From NCBI RefSeq assembly GCF_000285595.1, contig NZ_HE611064.1:119341-183340 (forward strand): a stretch of 64,000 bases of DNA, read 5' to 3'. Numbering within the stretch: the first letter of the stretch is position 1; each line of letters starts with the position of its first letter. Made by a program: the position numbers and the translations under genes. The stretch is from Kurthia senegalensis. Lineage in GTDB: Bacteria; Bacillota; Bacilli; Bacillales_A; Planococcaceae. Positions 1 to 8,901 of this stretch are shown here, one piece after another. Below the pieces are notes generated by a model. That model did not search any database. It was not told the origin of the DNA and saw nothing but the letters and a program-made list of their open reading frames with translations.

Positions 1-150
1 CCAGTGTTCCTGTGGCAATGACTGCTTCGCAAAATCACTTTGCAAAGAAGCAAAGTGAAGTTCATCTGTTCGCTCATGGTCCAATATAAATTGAACAGAG
101 CGATTACAAAAGCCACATGCACCATCATAAAATAAAATTGGCTTATCCAT
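1..150 (-). CDS. DCC-family thiol-disulfide oxidoreductase (DUF393), N-terminal part only
   Basis: The first 50 codons of a gene that runs off the left edge. The protein begins MDKPILFYDGACGFCNRSVQF, with the CGFC dithiol at residues 13-16 and the upstream D-G that define the DCC/DUF393 (YuxK-like) family of thioredoxin-fold proteins. The start is the ATG at 148-150. Members are small (about 130 residues) and are thought to be redox proteins of unknown substrate. Only the N-terminus is visible, so length and intactness cannot be judged. Confidence 0.8.
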   Translation of the reverse strand, partial: MDKPILFYDGACGFCNRSVQFILDHERTDELHFASLQSDFAKQSLPQEHW

Positions 151-248
151 CTATACCCCATCCTCAGAGATTAGTTCCAAATCATTTCAAAAAACGTTTT
201 TTAAAATGATGTCTTTCACTTTTATTATACGAAAAAAGACATAAAAAA

Positions 249-284
249 TCCACCTTCCTACTATTATTATAGTAAGAGGGTGGA
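249..284 (-). terminator. Intrinsic terminator of the lut operon
   Basis: A long imperfect hairpin with outer TCCACC/GGTGGA and inner TACTAT/ATAGTA arms. On the minus strand it is followed by TTTTTT, just downstream of the lutC stop. Confidence 0.75.
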
Positions 285-289
285 ACGAC

Positions 290-997
290 TTAACAATCTT
301 CTAAAATGATGTATGTTGCTTCTACAGGTCCATGTACGCCAACGACTAATTTCATTTCAATATCGGCTGAATTACTCGGTCCTGAAACGAAATCAATCGC
401 ATGTGGTAAAATTTCTCCTGCATCTACTCGTTTTTGAATTGCCTCGGCAGCTTGTGTCATACGCGGTAAAATCGTACTTTTCGGCACGACGGCAACGAAT
501 GCATATGGCAACAAACCTACAGCTTTCCCAGCTCCTTTAGCAGAATACAACACGACCGTTCCGGATTCCGTCAAACAATATTCACTAAACGCAACGCCCA
601 CTTTCGCTTCATTCGCATTCGCAAAATTACGATCTCTTGATTGCTCAGCATCCCATTTATGAATAGTTCGCTTTTCTGCTGGCCACGTTTCATCAAGCAA
701 CGTTTGGCATCCATGTTGTATGAAACGGGGATCGTCCCATATAGACACAGGTCCTTCTCCATATTTAGCAACGACTTCATGCAACGTCTTTGCTAAATTC
801 TCAGACGTCGTTTTCACGACATCTGTATGAATATTTTTACATTGTTGTTCAAGCGCTTCTACGAGTTGTTGTTCGTTCATCACCGAATAATGTTTTTCAA
901 TCGGTTTGAATGCCCAATCATTGACTGGCTTTTCCGTCGTATTAAGTGGTCTTTGCAGTTGGTTCGCTAAATTTTGTAAAAATGCCGTTCTTTCCAT
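290..997 (-). CDS. lutC: Lactate utilization protein C (LUD domain)
   Basis: 235 residues, LutC/YkgG family (LUD domain). It is the third subunit of the cytoplasmic LutABC iron-sulfur system that oxidises L-lactate to pyruvate. Characteristic stretches are the central [13 protein letters not shown] segment and the C-terminal [16 protein letters not shown] motif. A clear ribosome binding site (AGGGGAG) precedes the ATG at 997. The start lies inside the 3' end of lutB as read, by 56 bases; that overlap is probably an artefact (see lutB). It is the last gene of lutA-lutB-lutC and is followed by a terminator. Confidence 0.93.
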   Translation of the reverse strand: MERTAFLQNLANQLQRPLNTTEKPVNDWAFKPIEKHYSVMNEQQLVEALEQQCKNIHTDVVKTTSENLAKTLHEVVAKYGEGPVSIWDDPRFIQHGCQTLLDETWPAEKRTIHKWDAEQSRDRNFANANEAKVGVAFSEYCLTESGTVVLYSAKGAGKAVGLLPYAFVAVVPKSTILPRMTQAAEAIQKRVDAGEILPHAIDFVSGPSNSADIEMKLVVGVHGPVEATYIILEDC

Positions 998-2426
998 TAT
1001 TTTTCTCCCCTTTCTCTCGTTGGTCGAACCAATCTCGTAACCGTTCCTCTTTCGGTGCTGGGAAGTCTCGAACGTCTGTCCATGCTTTAATTGGACCTGG
1101 TCCTTTCGTAATCTTATTATTTTTCGTAAATGGTTTTACCGCTTTCGTCGCAATTTTCGTGCCGAAACGATAAAGAGGTGAACTCGATGCACCTATTTCA
1201 AACATTTTCATCATGGCACTTTCTGCAATAGGTGCTTTTCCTTCTTTTTCTACGATGACTTCACGATGCTTCCGTAAAAGTTCGTGTAAAGGAATTTTCA
1301 CCGGACACGCATCTGTACATGCCCCGCATAAACTAGATGCATACGGCAATTCTTTGTAATCATCGTAACCTGCTAATAGCGGTGTTAATACCGCTCCGAT
1401 CGGTCCTGAATAAATCGAGTTGTACGAATGCCCCCCGATATGGCGATAAACAGGACACGTATTCACACAAGCGCCACAGCGAATGCATTGCAACACTTCT
1501 TGAAAATCTCCACCTAAAATATTCGAACGACCATTGTCTAAAATAACTAAATGGAATTCTTCCGGTCCATCTACTTCTTCCGCTCGCTTCGGCCCTGTAA
1601 TAATGTTAACGTAACTTGGCATTTTTTGACCGACGGCACTTCGCGTTAGCATATTAACGAGTACTTCTAACTCTTTCATAGAAGGTACTAATCTTTCCAT
1701 CCCCATTACAGCAATATGCGTTTTAGGAATTGTCGTCACGAGTCCCGCATTTCCTTCGTTCGTCACGAGACAAATCGAACCGCTATCTGCCACACCAAAG
1801 TTACAACCTGTAATGCCTAAATCTGCTTGCAAAAACTCATCTCGTAATATCGTTCGTACGTGACGTGCTAATGGTCCAGCTTCAGAAGATGCTTCACTCG
1901 GATACGCTAGTTGATCGACAAATACTTCTTTAATTTGATCTTTATTTTTATGCAAAGAAGGTGCTACGATATGAGACGGTTTATCGCCTTCCAACTGTAA
2001 AATATATTCCCCAAGATCCGTTTCGAGCACTTGACACCCTTCTTTTTCAAGTGCCTCGTTCAAACTAATTTCTTCCGTGACCATCGACTTTGATTTAACG
2101 ACGCGTTTCGCGCCTTTATCTCGTGCTACTTGGCGAATATACGTATTCGCCTCATCGCCATCTTTCGCAAAAAAGACGTGACCTCCCGCTTTTTCTACGT
2201 TTGTAGCTAATTCATTTAAATAATAGTCTAGATGTTTCAAAACGTTTTGCCTTATTTCTTGCCCATGATTACGCCATTGTTCCCAATCGCCTAATTCTTC
2301 AACTGCTTTTAAACGACCGTTGTGCAAACGGTTTTGTGCGGCACTCACCGCACCACGCATAAAGTCATCTTCTAAATTTTCTTTCACCGTATCTTTAAAT
2401 TTTTTATCATAAAATTGAATAGACAT
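942..2426 (-). CDS. lutB: Lactate utilization protein B, iron-sulfur subunit (3' end probably over-extended)
   Basis: 494 residues as read. An N-terminal LUD-type domain is followed by two 4Fe-4S motifs, [12 protein letters not shown] (about residues 315-326) and [11 protein letters not shown] (about 370-380). It is the central subunit of L-lactate oxidation and starts 2 bases after lutA. The last 18 or so codons run into lutC. If the 5-base A run at 1000-1004 had six bases, the frame would stop at TAA overlapping the lutC ATG as TAATG, the same arrangement as ilvB/ilvN, giving about 476 residues, close to known LutB lengths. The extension is therefore likely a one-base homopolymer error. Function is secure; the 3' end is not. 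Confidence 0.92.
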   Translation of the reverse strand: MSIQFYDKKFKDTVKENLEDDFMRGAVSAAQNRLHNGRLKAVEELGDWEQWRNHGQEIRQNVLKHLDYYLNELATNVEKAGGHVFFAKDGDEANTYIRQVARDKGAKRVVKSKSMVTEEISLNEALEKEGCQVLETDLGEYILQLEGDKPSHIVAPSLHKNKDQIKEVFVDQLAYPSEASSEAGPLARHVRTILRDEFLQADLGITGCNFGVADSGSICLVTNEGNAGLVTTIPKTHIAVMGMERLVPSMKELEVLVNMLTRSAVGQKMPSYVNIITGPKRAEEVDGPEEFHLVILDNGRSNILGGDFQEVLQCIRCGACVNTCPVYRHIGGHSYNSIYSGPIGAVLTPLLAGYDDYKELPYASSLCGACTDACPVKIPLHELLRKHREVIVEKEGKAPIAESAMMKMFEIGASSSPLYRFGTKIATKAVKPFTKNNKITKGPGPIKAWTDVRDFPAPKEERLRDWFDQREKGEKNNGKNGIFTKFSEPTAKTT

Positions 2427-2428
2427 CG

Positions 2429-3154
2429 CTACACCCCCTCATGTTGTGTCAAAATCTCAACGATATGTTTCGTGCGCATCGTTTCACCACGACGTTGCAT
2501 CCGGCCATCAATGTTCATAATGCAGCCACCATCTGAAGCAATTAAATATTCCGCATCTGTTTCCACCGCGCAATTCACTTTTTCGTCGACCATTTGCTCC
2601 GAAATATTGCCCATCTTCACAGAAAATGTCCCCCCAAATCCGCAGCAGTTATAACTGTTTGGTAAATCGACTAACTCAAGACCTTTCACATTTTTAAGTA
2701 ACGTAAGCGGTGCATCCTTCACCCCTAACAGACGCGTCATATGGCACGAAGGATGGTACGTAACTCGATGATGATAGCTTGCCCCTACATCGGTCACATT
2801 CAATACGTTAACGATAAAATCCGTCAGTTCATACGTTTTGTCTGCTAAACGCTGCGCCTTTTCCGCATAAATTGGATCATCTTTAAAAATATGCGGGTAT
2901 TCTTGAAACATTGTTGCGCAAGAACCGGATGGCGTTACGACCCATTCTTCATCAATGAACGTATCAATCATTTTTTTCATCGGTTCTTTAGCATCTTTCG
3001 TATAGCCTGAGTTATAGGCAGGTTGCCCACAACACACTTGCCCCCTTGGGAATGTCACTTCACACCCGAGTGTTTCGAGCAATTCTACGGTCGCTTTCCC
3101 TACATCTGTTTGGAATAAATCAACTAAACATGTCGCAAATAATGAAACTTTCAT
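2429..3154 (-). CDS. lutA: Lactate utilization protein A (CCG-domain subunit)
   Basis: 241 residues, LutA/YkgE family. It carries two cysteine-rich CCG domains, seen as [12 protein letters not shown] (about residues 40-51) and [11 protein letters not shown] (about 170-180), which bind iron-sulfur or a related cofactor in the LutABC lactate oxidation complex. GAGGGGG precedes the ATG. It is the first gene of the lut operon. A TATAAT hexamer lies about 40 bases upstream. No regulator gene for the operon lies in the window. Confidence 0.94.
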   Translation of the reverse strand: MKVSLFATCLVDLFQTDVGKATVELLETLGCEVTFPRGQVCCGQPAYNSGYTKDAKEPMKKMIDTFIDEEWVVTPSGSCATMFQEYPHIFKDDPIYAEKAQRLADKTYELTDFIVNVLNVTDVGASYHHRVTYHPSCHMTRLLGVKDAPLTLLKNVKGLELVDLPNSYNCCGFGGTFSVKMGNISEQMVDEKVNCAVETDAEYLIASDGGCIMNIDGRMQRRGETMRTKHIVEILTQHEGV

Positions 3155-3195
3155 CTAAGTATCCCCCTCAAAAATCGAATTTTTAGATTATTCTC

Positions 3196-3201
3196 ATTAT
3201 A
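3196..3201 (-). promoter_or_regulatory. Possible -10 hexamer for lutABC
   Basis: TATAAT on the minus strand, 42 bases before the lutA ATG. No convincing -35 at 16-18 bases, so this is weak evidence on its own. Confidence 0.35.
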
Positions 3202-3304
3202 ACGCGTAGCTATATCGGAATAATATGTATGCCAAAAAAGAATAGTTTTCACATATTTTAATAAATTAAGGAATAACTAGATGAAAACTCGTGCCAAAAT
3301 AAAA

Positions 3305-3327
3305 AACAGAACGCATTCGTTCTGTTT
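3305..3327 (-). terminator. Intrinsic terminator after the 3326 gene
   Basis: AAACAGAACG/CGTTCTGTTT hairpin followed by a T-rich tract on the minus strand. Its arm overlaps the stop codon of the gene it ends. Confidence 0.8.
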
Positions 3328-4033
3328 AACACGACTGATCGTGTGCGTTATACAATTTTTCTAGTTGCTCTTGATAAGCGACTGTTAATAAAGTAGGTGT
3401 TTTGGCTACACGTGCTTCTTCTACTATTTTGTAAAATCCACTCATATTCGTATGTAGCAGGTGATACGTTAGAGGACTCGCTTTCTCACATTGGACAACT
3501 TGATCGACATCGACGAGTTGATTCAACACGTAACGTACATTTTGTTCAAAATGATAAAATTCAAAAATACGTTCAAATTTCTCTCGTAGTAAATGTAAAT
3601 CCCGCATTAATTGTTGTTCAGTTAAGCCTTCTTCATACCATTGCAGTACGTAACAAACAGCAAATTTCAGCTGACTTTTATAACCGCCTTGCAACAGTAA
3701 GCGATAATCTTCTTTCTCATACGACTGTTCAAAGTAACATATGCTATCAATCATGCCCATAACCTCTTCACCTGGAATAGACTCATTCGCTTGGCGATGG
3801 AGTTCACGGCGTAATTGTTCTAATCTTTCTACGATACAAAAATGTTCTGTAAACTGGTACAAGCCACAATCTACGTGCGCACATTCTGCTAACACTTGAC
3901 GAACGATACTGACGAAATTAAATGTTGGGGATTCAACAATCGTCCCCTGTTTCTCGCTCACTCGTCGCTCTAAATCAATATTACGCATTAAATAGCGTTC
4001 TAAATGAAGTAATTGGTCAATGTGATGTTGCAT
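3326..4033 (-). CDS. Protein of unknown function
   Basis: About 235 residues, soluble, rich in Leu/Glu/Gln/Arg with long predicted helices and no membrane segment or signal peptide. I do not recognise the family. The open frame begins at 4081 (TTG) and has an ATG at 4066, but GAGGTG stands six bases before the ATG at 4033 (MQHHIDQLL), which I prefer. It lies 57 bases downstream of the Sel1-repeat gene and may be cotranscribed with it; a terminator follows. Scattered His and Cys (for example CAHVDCGLY) do not form a motif I can name. Confidence 0.7.
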   Translation of the reverse strand: MQHHIDQLLHLERYLMRNIDLERRVSEKQGTIVESPTFNFVSIVRQVLAECAHVDCGLYQFTEHFCIVERLEQLRRELHRQANESIPGEEVMGMIDSICYFEQSYEKEDYRLLLQGGYKSQLKFAVCYVLQWYEEGLTEQQLMRDLHLLREKFERIFEFYHFEQNVRYVLNQLVDVDQVVQCEKASPLTYHLLHTNMSGFYKIVEEARVAKTPTLLTVAYQEQLEKLYNAHDQSC

Positions 4034-4090
4034 GCGCCTCACCTCTTTAAGAAGAATATTTCCCATTTCTCCTCTTTTCAAAACAATGTT

Positions 4091-4924
4091 TTATTGTAAA
4101 AGTGCTAACCGTTGTTTCGCCAAATCGTCCCCTTGCAATGCCGCTCGCTTCAACCAATAAATGGCCTTTTCTTTGTTTTGTTCTATCCCGATACCTTCTT
4201 CAAAACAAAAACCGACATTGTATTCCCCTTCTACATCTTGTCCTCGCGCAGCTTGCATATAAAAAGCAAACGCTTCTTCAAAATCACCATGTTGCATCGC
4301 TTTATGGCCTAAATAATTCGCTGCATACAAATCACCAAGTATTGCTGCTTTTTTAAACCATGCAATGGAAGTCGATTCATCCGCTTCAACAACAACGCCT
4401 TTTTCGTACATATACCCCATCGTAAACATCGCTTCAGATACACCGAGCATTGCGGCTTTGTTGAACCATACGTAAGCTTCTTCTTCATTTTTTTCTACGA
4501 CTTCTCCGTGAAGTAGCATATCTGCATAATTGTTCATCGCATCTGCAAGACCAGCATTTGCTGCAAGCTTGTAGCACTCAAGCGCTTTTGCCGAATTTTC
4601 TTCCGTACCAAATCCTTCGTAATGAAAGTTCCCCAACCAGTAAGTCGCTTGTAATAGACCGGCATTATGTGCATGTTTAAAACAGTAAAAACTACTATCG
4701 TAACAATCTAAATTTCTTAACAAATGTCCCATCGCATAATAGGCATCTGTTTCATTTTTATTAATTCCTTCGATGAATAGAAGTCCTTGTTGAATCATGT
4801 CCTCGTCTATATAAAGGTGTTCATCTGGAAACGTCACTACATTTTCTAAATAAATTTTTAACGGTTCATCTTTTGTTATATGCTTTAAAAATATTGTTGC
4901 CAATTGCTCCATTGAATATGTCAA
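4091..4924 (-). CDS. Sel1-like repeat protein
   Basis: About 277 residues. The N-terminal 60 residues are non-repetitive. Several Sel1-like repeats follow, recognisable from A..WLGNFHYEGFGTEEN, A.ECYKLAANAGLADAMNNYA, A..WFNKAAMLGVSEAMFTMG, IAWFKKAAILGDLYAANYLG and AIYWLKRAALQGDDLAKQ. These form alpha-solenoids used for protein-protein contacts. The frame opens with a GTG at 4933 that lies within the ribosome binding site AGAGGTGG. The TTG at 4924, five bases past that site, is the more likely start. No signal peptide. The cellular role cannot be inferred. Confidence 0.85.
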   Translation of the reverse strand: MTYSMEQLATIFLKHITKDEPLKIYLENVVTFPDEHLYIDEDMIQQGLLFIEGINKNETDAYYAMGHLLRNLDCYDSSFYCFKHAHNAGLLQATYWLGNFHYEGFGTEENSAKALECYKLAANAGLADAMNNYADMLLHGEVVEKNEEEAYVWFNKAAMLGVSEAMFTMGYMYEKGVVVEADESTSIAWFKKAAILGDLYAANYLGHKAMQHGDFEEAFAFYMQAARGQDVEGEYNVGFCFEEGIGIEQNKEKAIYWLKRAALQGDDLAKQRLALLQ

Positions 4925-4956
4925 AATGACCACCTCTTACTTATTAGTATATAGCA

Positions 4957-5113
4957 TAAAAAAGCACCTAGCTAAGCTAGGCGCTTATATCGAATCCTTC
5001 GTTTTACGAACATTTCTATTATATGTCCATCCCCATGGTCATATGTATGAAGATACCCCTATCTTCAACTCATACACGATTCATTTGATTCATAGATTCC
5101 CCGATCTATTATA
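4957..5113 (-). ncRNA. Candidate small RNA with G-rich hairpin loops
   Basis: This 364-base gap holds no credible gene but has the parts of a small transcription unit. A TGTTATAAT extended -10 lies at 5108-5116 on the minus strand, and a strong hairpin at 4963-4985 followed by TTTTTT can act as terminator, giving an RNA of about 140 nt. Between them are three hairpins: 5093-5108 (five-base arms, loop CGGGGA), 5048-5067 (eight-base perfect arms, loop GGGG) and 5021-5044 (ten-base arms with one mismatch, loop GGGG). No good -35 is present, and the first hairpin overlaps the predicted start point. On the other strand the loops would be CCCC. Strand and function are unproven. Confidence 0.4.
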
Positions 5114-5297
5114 ACAATCTGTTATAAAACAAAATGAACCGTATATTTCATAAAAACCTACACAATTTAATCCCTTAAAACAGCTAAACTGTACGGTTTT
5201 GTCATTAAAGTCATTTTATCATTAAAAACTATTATTTGTACATAGTTATTTATTAATATTTTTATTTTATCTGTTATAAAACAACGTTATACATACT

Positions 5298-5510
5298 TTA
5301 TTTTTTCATAGATTTACGGTCAATTACAACGAGTTGATCCATTTCTTGTTGTATTTTCACTTCCATTGGATGCTTCACTTGATTTTTTGACTTTACATTA
5401 TATCCAAATATCTTTTCATCTTCATGTAATTCTGAACGATACGCCATTCTTTCTTTTTGATCTGTTGCTTTTTTCAGTGTTTGTAACGCTTCGGTAAAGT
5501 TATTCTTCAT
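5298..5510 (-). CDS. Small charged protein of unknown function
   Basis: 70 residues, highly charged and lacking hydrophobic segments (begins MKNNFTEALQTLKKATDQKE). AAGGAG lies about nine bases before the ATG, and a TATAAT occurs further upstream, so it is probably expressed. The DNA between it and the small-RNA candidate is AT-rich without other signals. Family not recognised. Confidence 0.65.
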   Translation of the reverse strand: MKNNFTEALQTLKKATDQKERMAYRSELHEDEKIFGYNVKSKNQVKHPMEVKIQQEMDQLVVIDRKSMKK

Positions 5511-5670
5511 ATCGATCCACTCCTTAGGTTAATATAAAACATTTTCCAATTATAAGACTTTTTAAACATCTGAAAGTTCCATTAAAATGATAATTGGTAT
5601 TTTTGTAGTAAATGTACTCATTTATAAGTGAATACTAGACAAAAATAAGCATTGTATTTTTAACAAAAAA

Positions 5671-5696
5671 GCCATTTGATTGAATAATCAAATGGC
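5671..5696 (-). terminator. Terminator of the ilv-leu block
   Basis: Perfect GCCATTTGATT/AATCAAATGGC hairpin with T tracts on both sides, immediately after the leuD stop. Confidence 0.9.
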
Positions 5697-5703
5697 TCTT
5701 TTT

Positions 5704-6294
5704 CTAAGCAAATACCGTACGATTTTGCTCGTAACGTTTTATTTGTTCATCATATTGAATAGTTAACGAAATTTCATCCCAACCGTTTAACAACATTTGT
5801 TTGTAATAAGCATCTATTTCAAACGGATATACTTTCGTCCCAATCGATACGGTTTGTTTTTCTAAGCTAACAGTTGCTTCTGTCGCTATTTGTTCGCTAA
5901 TTGCTAAAATTTCTTCTACTTCTTGAATAGATAGTTCGATCGGTAAAATACCGTTTTTAAAACAGTTATTATGAAAAATATCTGCATAGCTCGGTGCAAT
6001 TATGACGTTAAAACCGTAATCTAAAATAGCCCACGGTGCATGTTCACGAGAAGAACCACATCCAAAATTGTCGTGTGCAACGAGAATAGAGGATCCTTTA
6101 TATTCAGGTTGATTCAATACGAAATTCTCAACGGGATTACCTAAAGCATCGAACCGCCAATGATAAAATACGTATTGACCAAATCCTGTTCGTTCAATTC
6201 GTTTTAAAAATTCTTTTGAAATAATTTGGTCCGTATCTACATTTTTTCGATTTAAAGGCGTTAATACACTGGTCACTTCATTAATTGGTTTCAT
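5704..6294 (-). CDS. leuD: 3-isopropylmalate dehydratase small subunit
   Basis: 196 residues, the usual length. The swivel domain carries the substrate-binding loop HDNFGCGSSREHAPWAI (about residues 73-89). It pairs with LeuC to convert 2-isopropylmalate to 3-isopropylmalate in leucine synthesis. The ATG is 14 bases after leuC. It is the last gene of the block and is followed by a strong terminator. Confidence 0.97.
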   Translation of the reverse strand: MKPINEVTSVLTPLNRKNVDTDQIISKEFLKRIERTGFGQYVFYHWRFDALGNPVENFVLNQPEYKGSSILVAHDNFGCGSSREHAPWAILDYGFNVIIAPSYADIFHNNCFKNGILPIELSIQEVEEILAISEQIATEATVSLEKQTVSIGTKVYPFEIDAYYKQMLLNGWDEISLTIQYDEQIKRYEQNRTVFA

Positions 6295-6308
6295 AACATG
6301 CCCTCCTC

Positions 6309-7715
6309 CTATACGGTTGCTTTCATAATTTCTCGTACGTCTACAAAATGTCCGGCAATGGCCGCAGCCGCTGCCATTGGCGGTGATACTAAATGCGTCC
6401 GAGAACCTGCTCCTTGACGTCCTTCAAAATTACGATTCGAAGTGGAAGCACATCGCTCACCTGCGGGCACAACGTCTTCATTCATCGCCAAGCACATCGA
6501 ACATCCTGATTCTCGCCATTCAAACCCTGCTTCTAAAAACAATTGATCTAATCCTTCTTGCTCTGCTTGTTGCTTAACAGAATACGACCCTGGTACGACA
6601 ATGGCACGGACACCATCTGCCACTTTCCGACCTTGAATAACCGAAGCAGCAGCACGTAAATCGTGTAATCTTGAATTCGTACAAGAGCCGATAAATACGT
6701 GTTGAATCGCAATCGATGTAATCGGTGTTCCTTCTTCTAAATCCATATAAGCGAGTGCTTTTTGAAGTGCTTGTTTATCCGATTCATCAGTAAAATCTTC
6801 TTTTGCTGGCACATTTTTTGAAACGCCGATTCCCATAGAAGGATTCGTTCCCCACGTCACAATCGGTTCGATTTCAGAAGCCTCTATAATCCGTACTTCA
6901 TCATATGTCGCATCTTCATCAGAAGCGAGCGATAACCAATACGCTGCCGCTTCTTCAAATTCCGTTTGTGGCGCAAATTTACGCCCACGAATGTATTCAA
7001 CCGTCGTCGCATCTGGTGAAATCAATCCAGCTTTCGCACCGGCTTCAATCGACATATTACAAATCGTCATACGCTCTTCCATCGACAATGCATGGATTGC
7101 TTCCCCTGTGAACTCCACGATATGCCCAGTACCCATATCAATTCCAAATTTCGCAATAATAGCTAGAATAATATCTTTCGCTGCAACCCCAAACGCTAGT
7201 TGTCCTTCTACTCGAACTTCCATCGTTTTCGGTTTGTTTTGCCATAGCGTTTGCGTACTTAATACGTGTTCGACTTCAGACGTCCCAATACCAAAAGCAA
7301 TGGCACCAAACGCTCCGTGCGTAGACGTATGCGAATCGCCACAAACTATCGTCTTACCAGGTTGTGTCAAACCGAGTTGCGGTCCAATTACGTGAACAAT
7401 CCCTTGATCTGGATGCCCCATATCAGCTAGTTCAACGCCAAACTCTCGACAATTATCTGCCAACGTCATAATTTGTTTTTTCGCAATTGGATCATTAATG
7501 ACGGGTAGATTTTGAGTGGGTACGTTGTGATCCATCGTCGCAAATGTTAAGTCCGGACGACGAACTTGACGATTATTGAGACGTAACCCTTCAAAAGCTT
7601 GTGGACTCGTTACTTCATGTACTAAATGTAAATCGATAAATAATAAATCCGGTTTTCCTTCTTCTTCATGTACGATATGATTATCCCAAACTTTTTCAAT
7701 AATATTTTTTCCCAT
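6309..7715 (-). CDS. leuC: 3-isopropylmalate dehydratase large subunit
   Basis: 468 residues, full length. It has the aconitase-type iron-sulfur ligands GSCTNSRL (about residues 345-352) and [10 protein letters not shown] (about 408-417), and the substrate motif [12 protein letters not shown] (about 128-139). It forms the heterodimer with LeuD for isomerisation of isopropylmalate. It sits between leuB (16-base gap) and leuD. Confidence 0.98.
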   Translation of the reverse strand: MGKNIIEKVWDNHIVHEEEGKPDLLFIDLHLVHEVTSPQAFEGLRLNNRQVRRPDLTFATMDHNVPTQNLPVINDPIAKKQIMTLADNCREFGVELADMGHPDQGIVHVIGPQLGLTQPGKTIVCGDSHTSTHGAFGAIAFGIGTSEVEHVLSTQTLWQNKPKTMEVRVEGQLAFGVAAKDIILAIIAKFGIDMGTGHIVEFTGEAIHALSMEERMTICNMSIEAGAKAGLISPDATTVEYIRGRKFAPQTEFEEAAAYWLSLASDEDATYDEVRIIEASEIEPIVTWGTNPSMGIGVSKNVPAKEDFTDESDKQALQKALAYMDLEEGTPITSIAIQHVFIGSCTNSRLHDLRAAASVIQGRKVADGVRAIVVPGSYSVKQQAEQEGLDQLFLEAGFEWRESGCSMCLAMNEDVVPAGERCASTSNRNFEGRQGAGSRTHLVSPPMAAAAAIAGHFVDVREIMKATV

Positions 7716-7731
7716 CGTTCCTCATCCTTTC

Positions 7732-8826
7732 TTAAAATAAGCTCGTCATAGCATCTGACACATACGCTGGATTAATTTCTGCAATGACTTTTTCTGTCCA
7801 GTCATTCGTAGATAATGCTTGCGTACCTTTTGGTGCCATATCTCCTGTGAAGTGTCCTGCAGCAAATGTACGTGCAACCGCTTCTTCGATTGCTGTTGCC
7901 TCTTCGCCTAATTCAAATGTATATCGTAATAACATCGCCGCTGATAAAATCGTCGCCGCTGGATTTGCAATACCGAGACCTGCAATTTCTGGTGCCGATC
8001 CGTGTACAGGCTCGTATAAACCAAAGTTGTCGCCACGCATAGAAGCAGATGGTAGTACACCGAGAGAACCGGTAATAACGGACGCTTCATCTGATAAAAT
8101 ATCGCCAAACATATTTTCCGTCACGATGACATCGTAAGCTGACGGATTCGTAATTAACTTCATCGCTGTTGAATCAACTAAGCTATGCTCTACTTCCACG
8201 TCTGGATAGTGCACTTTTTTTTCTTCCACGATTTGTCTCCATAAGCGAGACGTGTCTAACACGTTCGCTTTATCGACTGACGTTAATTTCTTTCGACGAA
8301 GACGAGCCATTTGGAAAGCATTGTCTACAATTCTTTCAATCTCATTTCTCGTATAAGAAAGCGTATCAAATGCGTCGGTTTCAGAACGTTGTCTATCTCC
8401 GAAATAAAGACCGCCTGTTAATTCACGAACGATTAACAAATCAACATCTTTCACATTTTCTTCTTTCAATGGTGAGGATGCAAGCATCGATGGAATCGCT
8501 TGTACTGGACGTAGATTTGAAAATAAATCAAAATGTTTGCGAATACGAAGTAATCCTTTTTCCGGGCGTAACTCAGACGGATTATTATCCCATTTAGGTC
8601 CGCCTACAGCGCCTAATAAAATCGCATCACTTTCTTCGCATAACGTAATCGTTTCTTTCGGTAGCGGATCATTAAACTGATCAATAGCCGCGCCACCAAT
8701 TGCTCCTACCGCAATATGAAACGTATGATTGTATTTTTGTGCAATCGCTTGTAAAACTTCTACTGCACTCGCTACTACTTCTGGACCAATTCCGTCCCCA
8801 GGTAAAGCTGTAATTTTCTTTTCCAT
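7732..8826 (-). CDS. leuB: 3-isopropylmalate dehydrogenase
   Basis: 364 residues. It has the isocitrate/isopropylmalate dehydrogenase signatures: N-terminal LPGDGIGPEVV, RELTGGLYFGDR (about residues 134-145), the metal-binding NMFGDILSDEAS, and the NAD-binding GLYEPVHGSAPEIAG. It oxidises and decarboxylates 3-isopropylmalate to 2-oxoisocaproate with NAD. An intact 8-base A run inside the gene shows that not every long run is miscalled. A small hairpin lies in the 75-base leuA-leuB gap. Confidence 0.98.
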   Translation of the reverse strand: MEKKITALPGDGIGPEVVASAVEVLQAIAQKYNHTFHIAVGAIGGAAIDQFNDPLPKETITLCEESDAILLGAVGGPKWDNNPSELRPEKGLLRIRKHFDLFSNLRPVQAIPSMLASSPLKEENVKDVDLLIVRELTGGLYFGDRQRSETDAFDTLSYTRNEIERIVDNAFQMARLRRKKLTSVDKANVLDTSRLWRQIVEEKKVHYPDVEVEHSLVDSTAMKLITNPSAYDVIVTENMFGDILSDEASVITGSLGVLPSASMRGDNFGLYEPVHGSAPEIAGLGIANPAATILSAAMLLRYTFELGEEATAIEEAVARTFAAGHFTGDMAPKGTQALSTNDWTEKVIAEINPAYVSDAMTSLF

Positions 8827-8862
8827 GATGTTGTCCCCCTAAAGTACATTTATGTAACAGAA

Positions 8863-8885
8863 AGATGTGCCTAAAAGACACATCT
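8863..8885 (-). other. Hairpin between leuA and leuB
   Basis: AGATGTG/CACATCT stem in the leuA-leuB gap. It lacks a full U tract, so I read it as a possible mRNA processing or partial-attenuation site rather than a terminator. Confidence 0.45.
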
Positions 8886-8901
8886 CTCCTTGAAATACGT
8901 A

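Noticed and set aside
4926-5114. 62-residue plus-strand open frame over the small-RNA candidate
   Set aside because: No ribosome binding site, low-complexity His/Tyr/Leu composition, and it lies antisense across the hairpins and terminator.
7732-8826. Plus-strand open frames inside leuB and leuC
   Set aside because: Long antisense frames are common opposite conserved genes. They lack ribosome binding sites and recognisable motifs.
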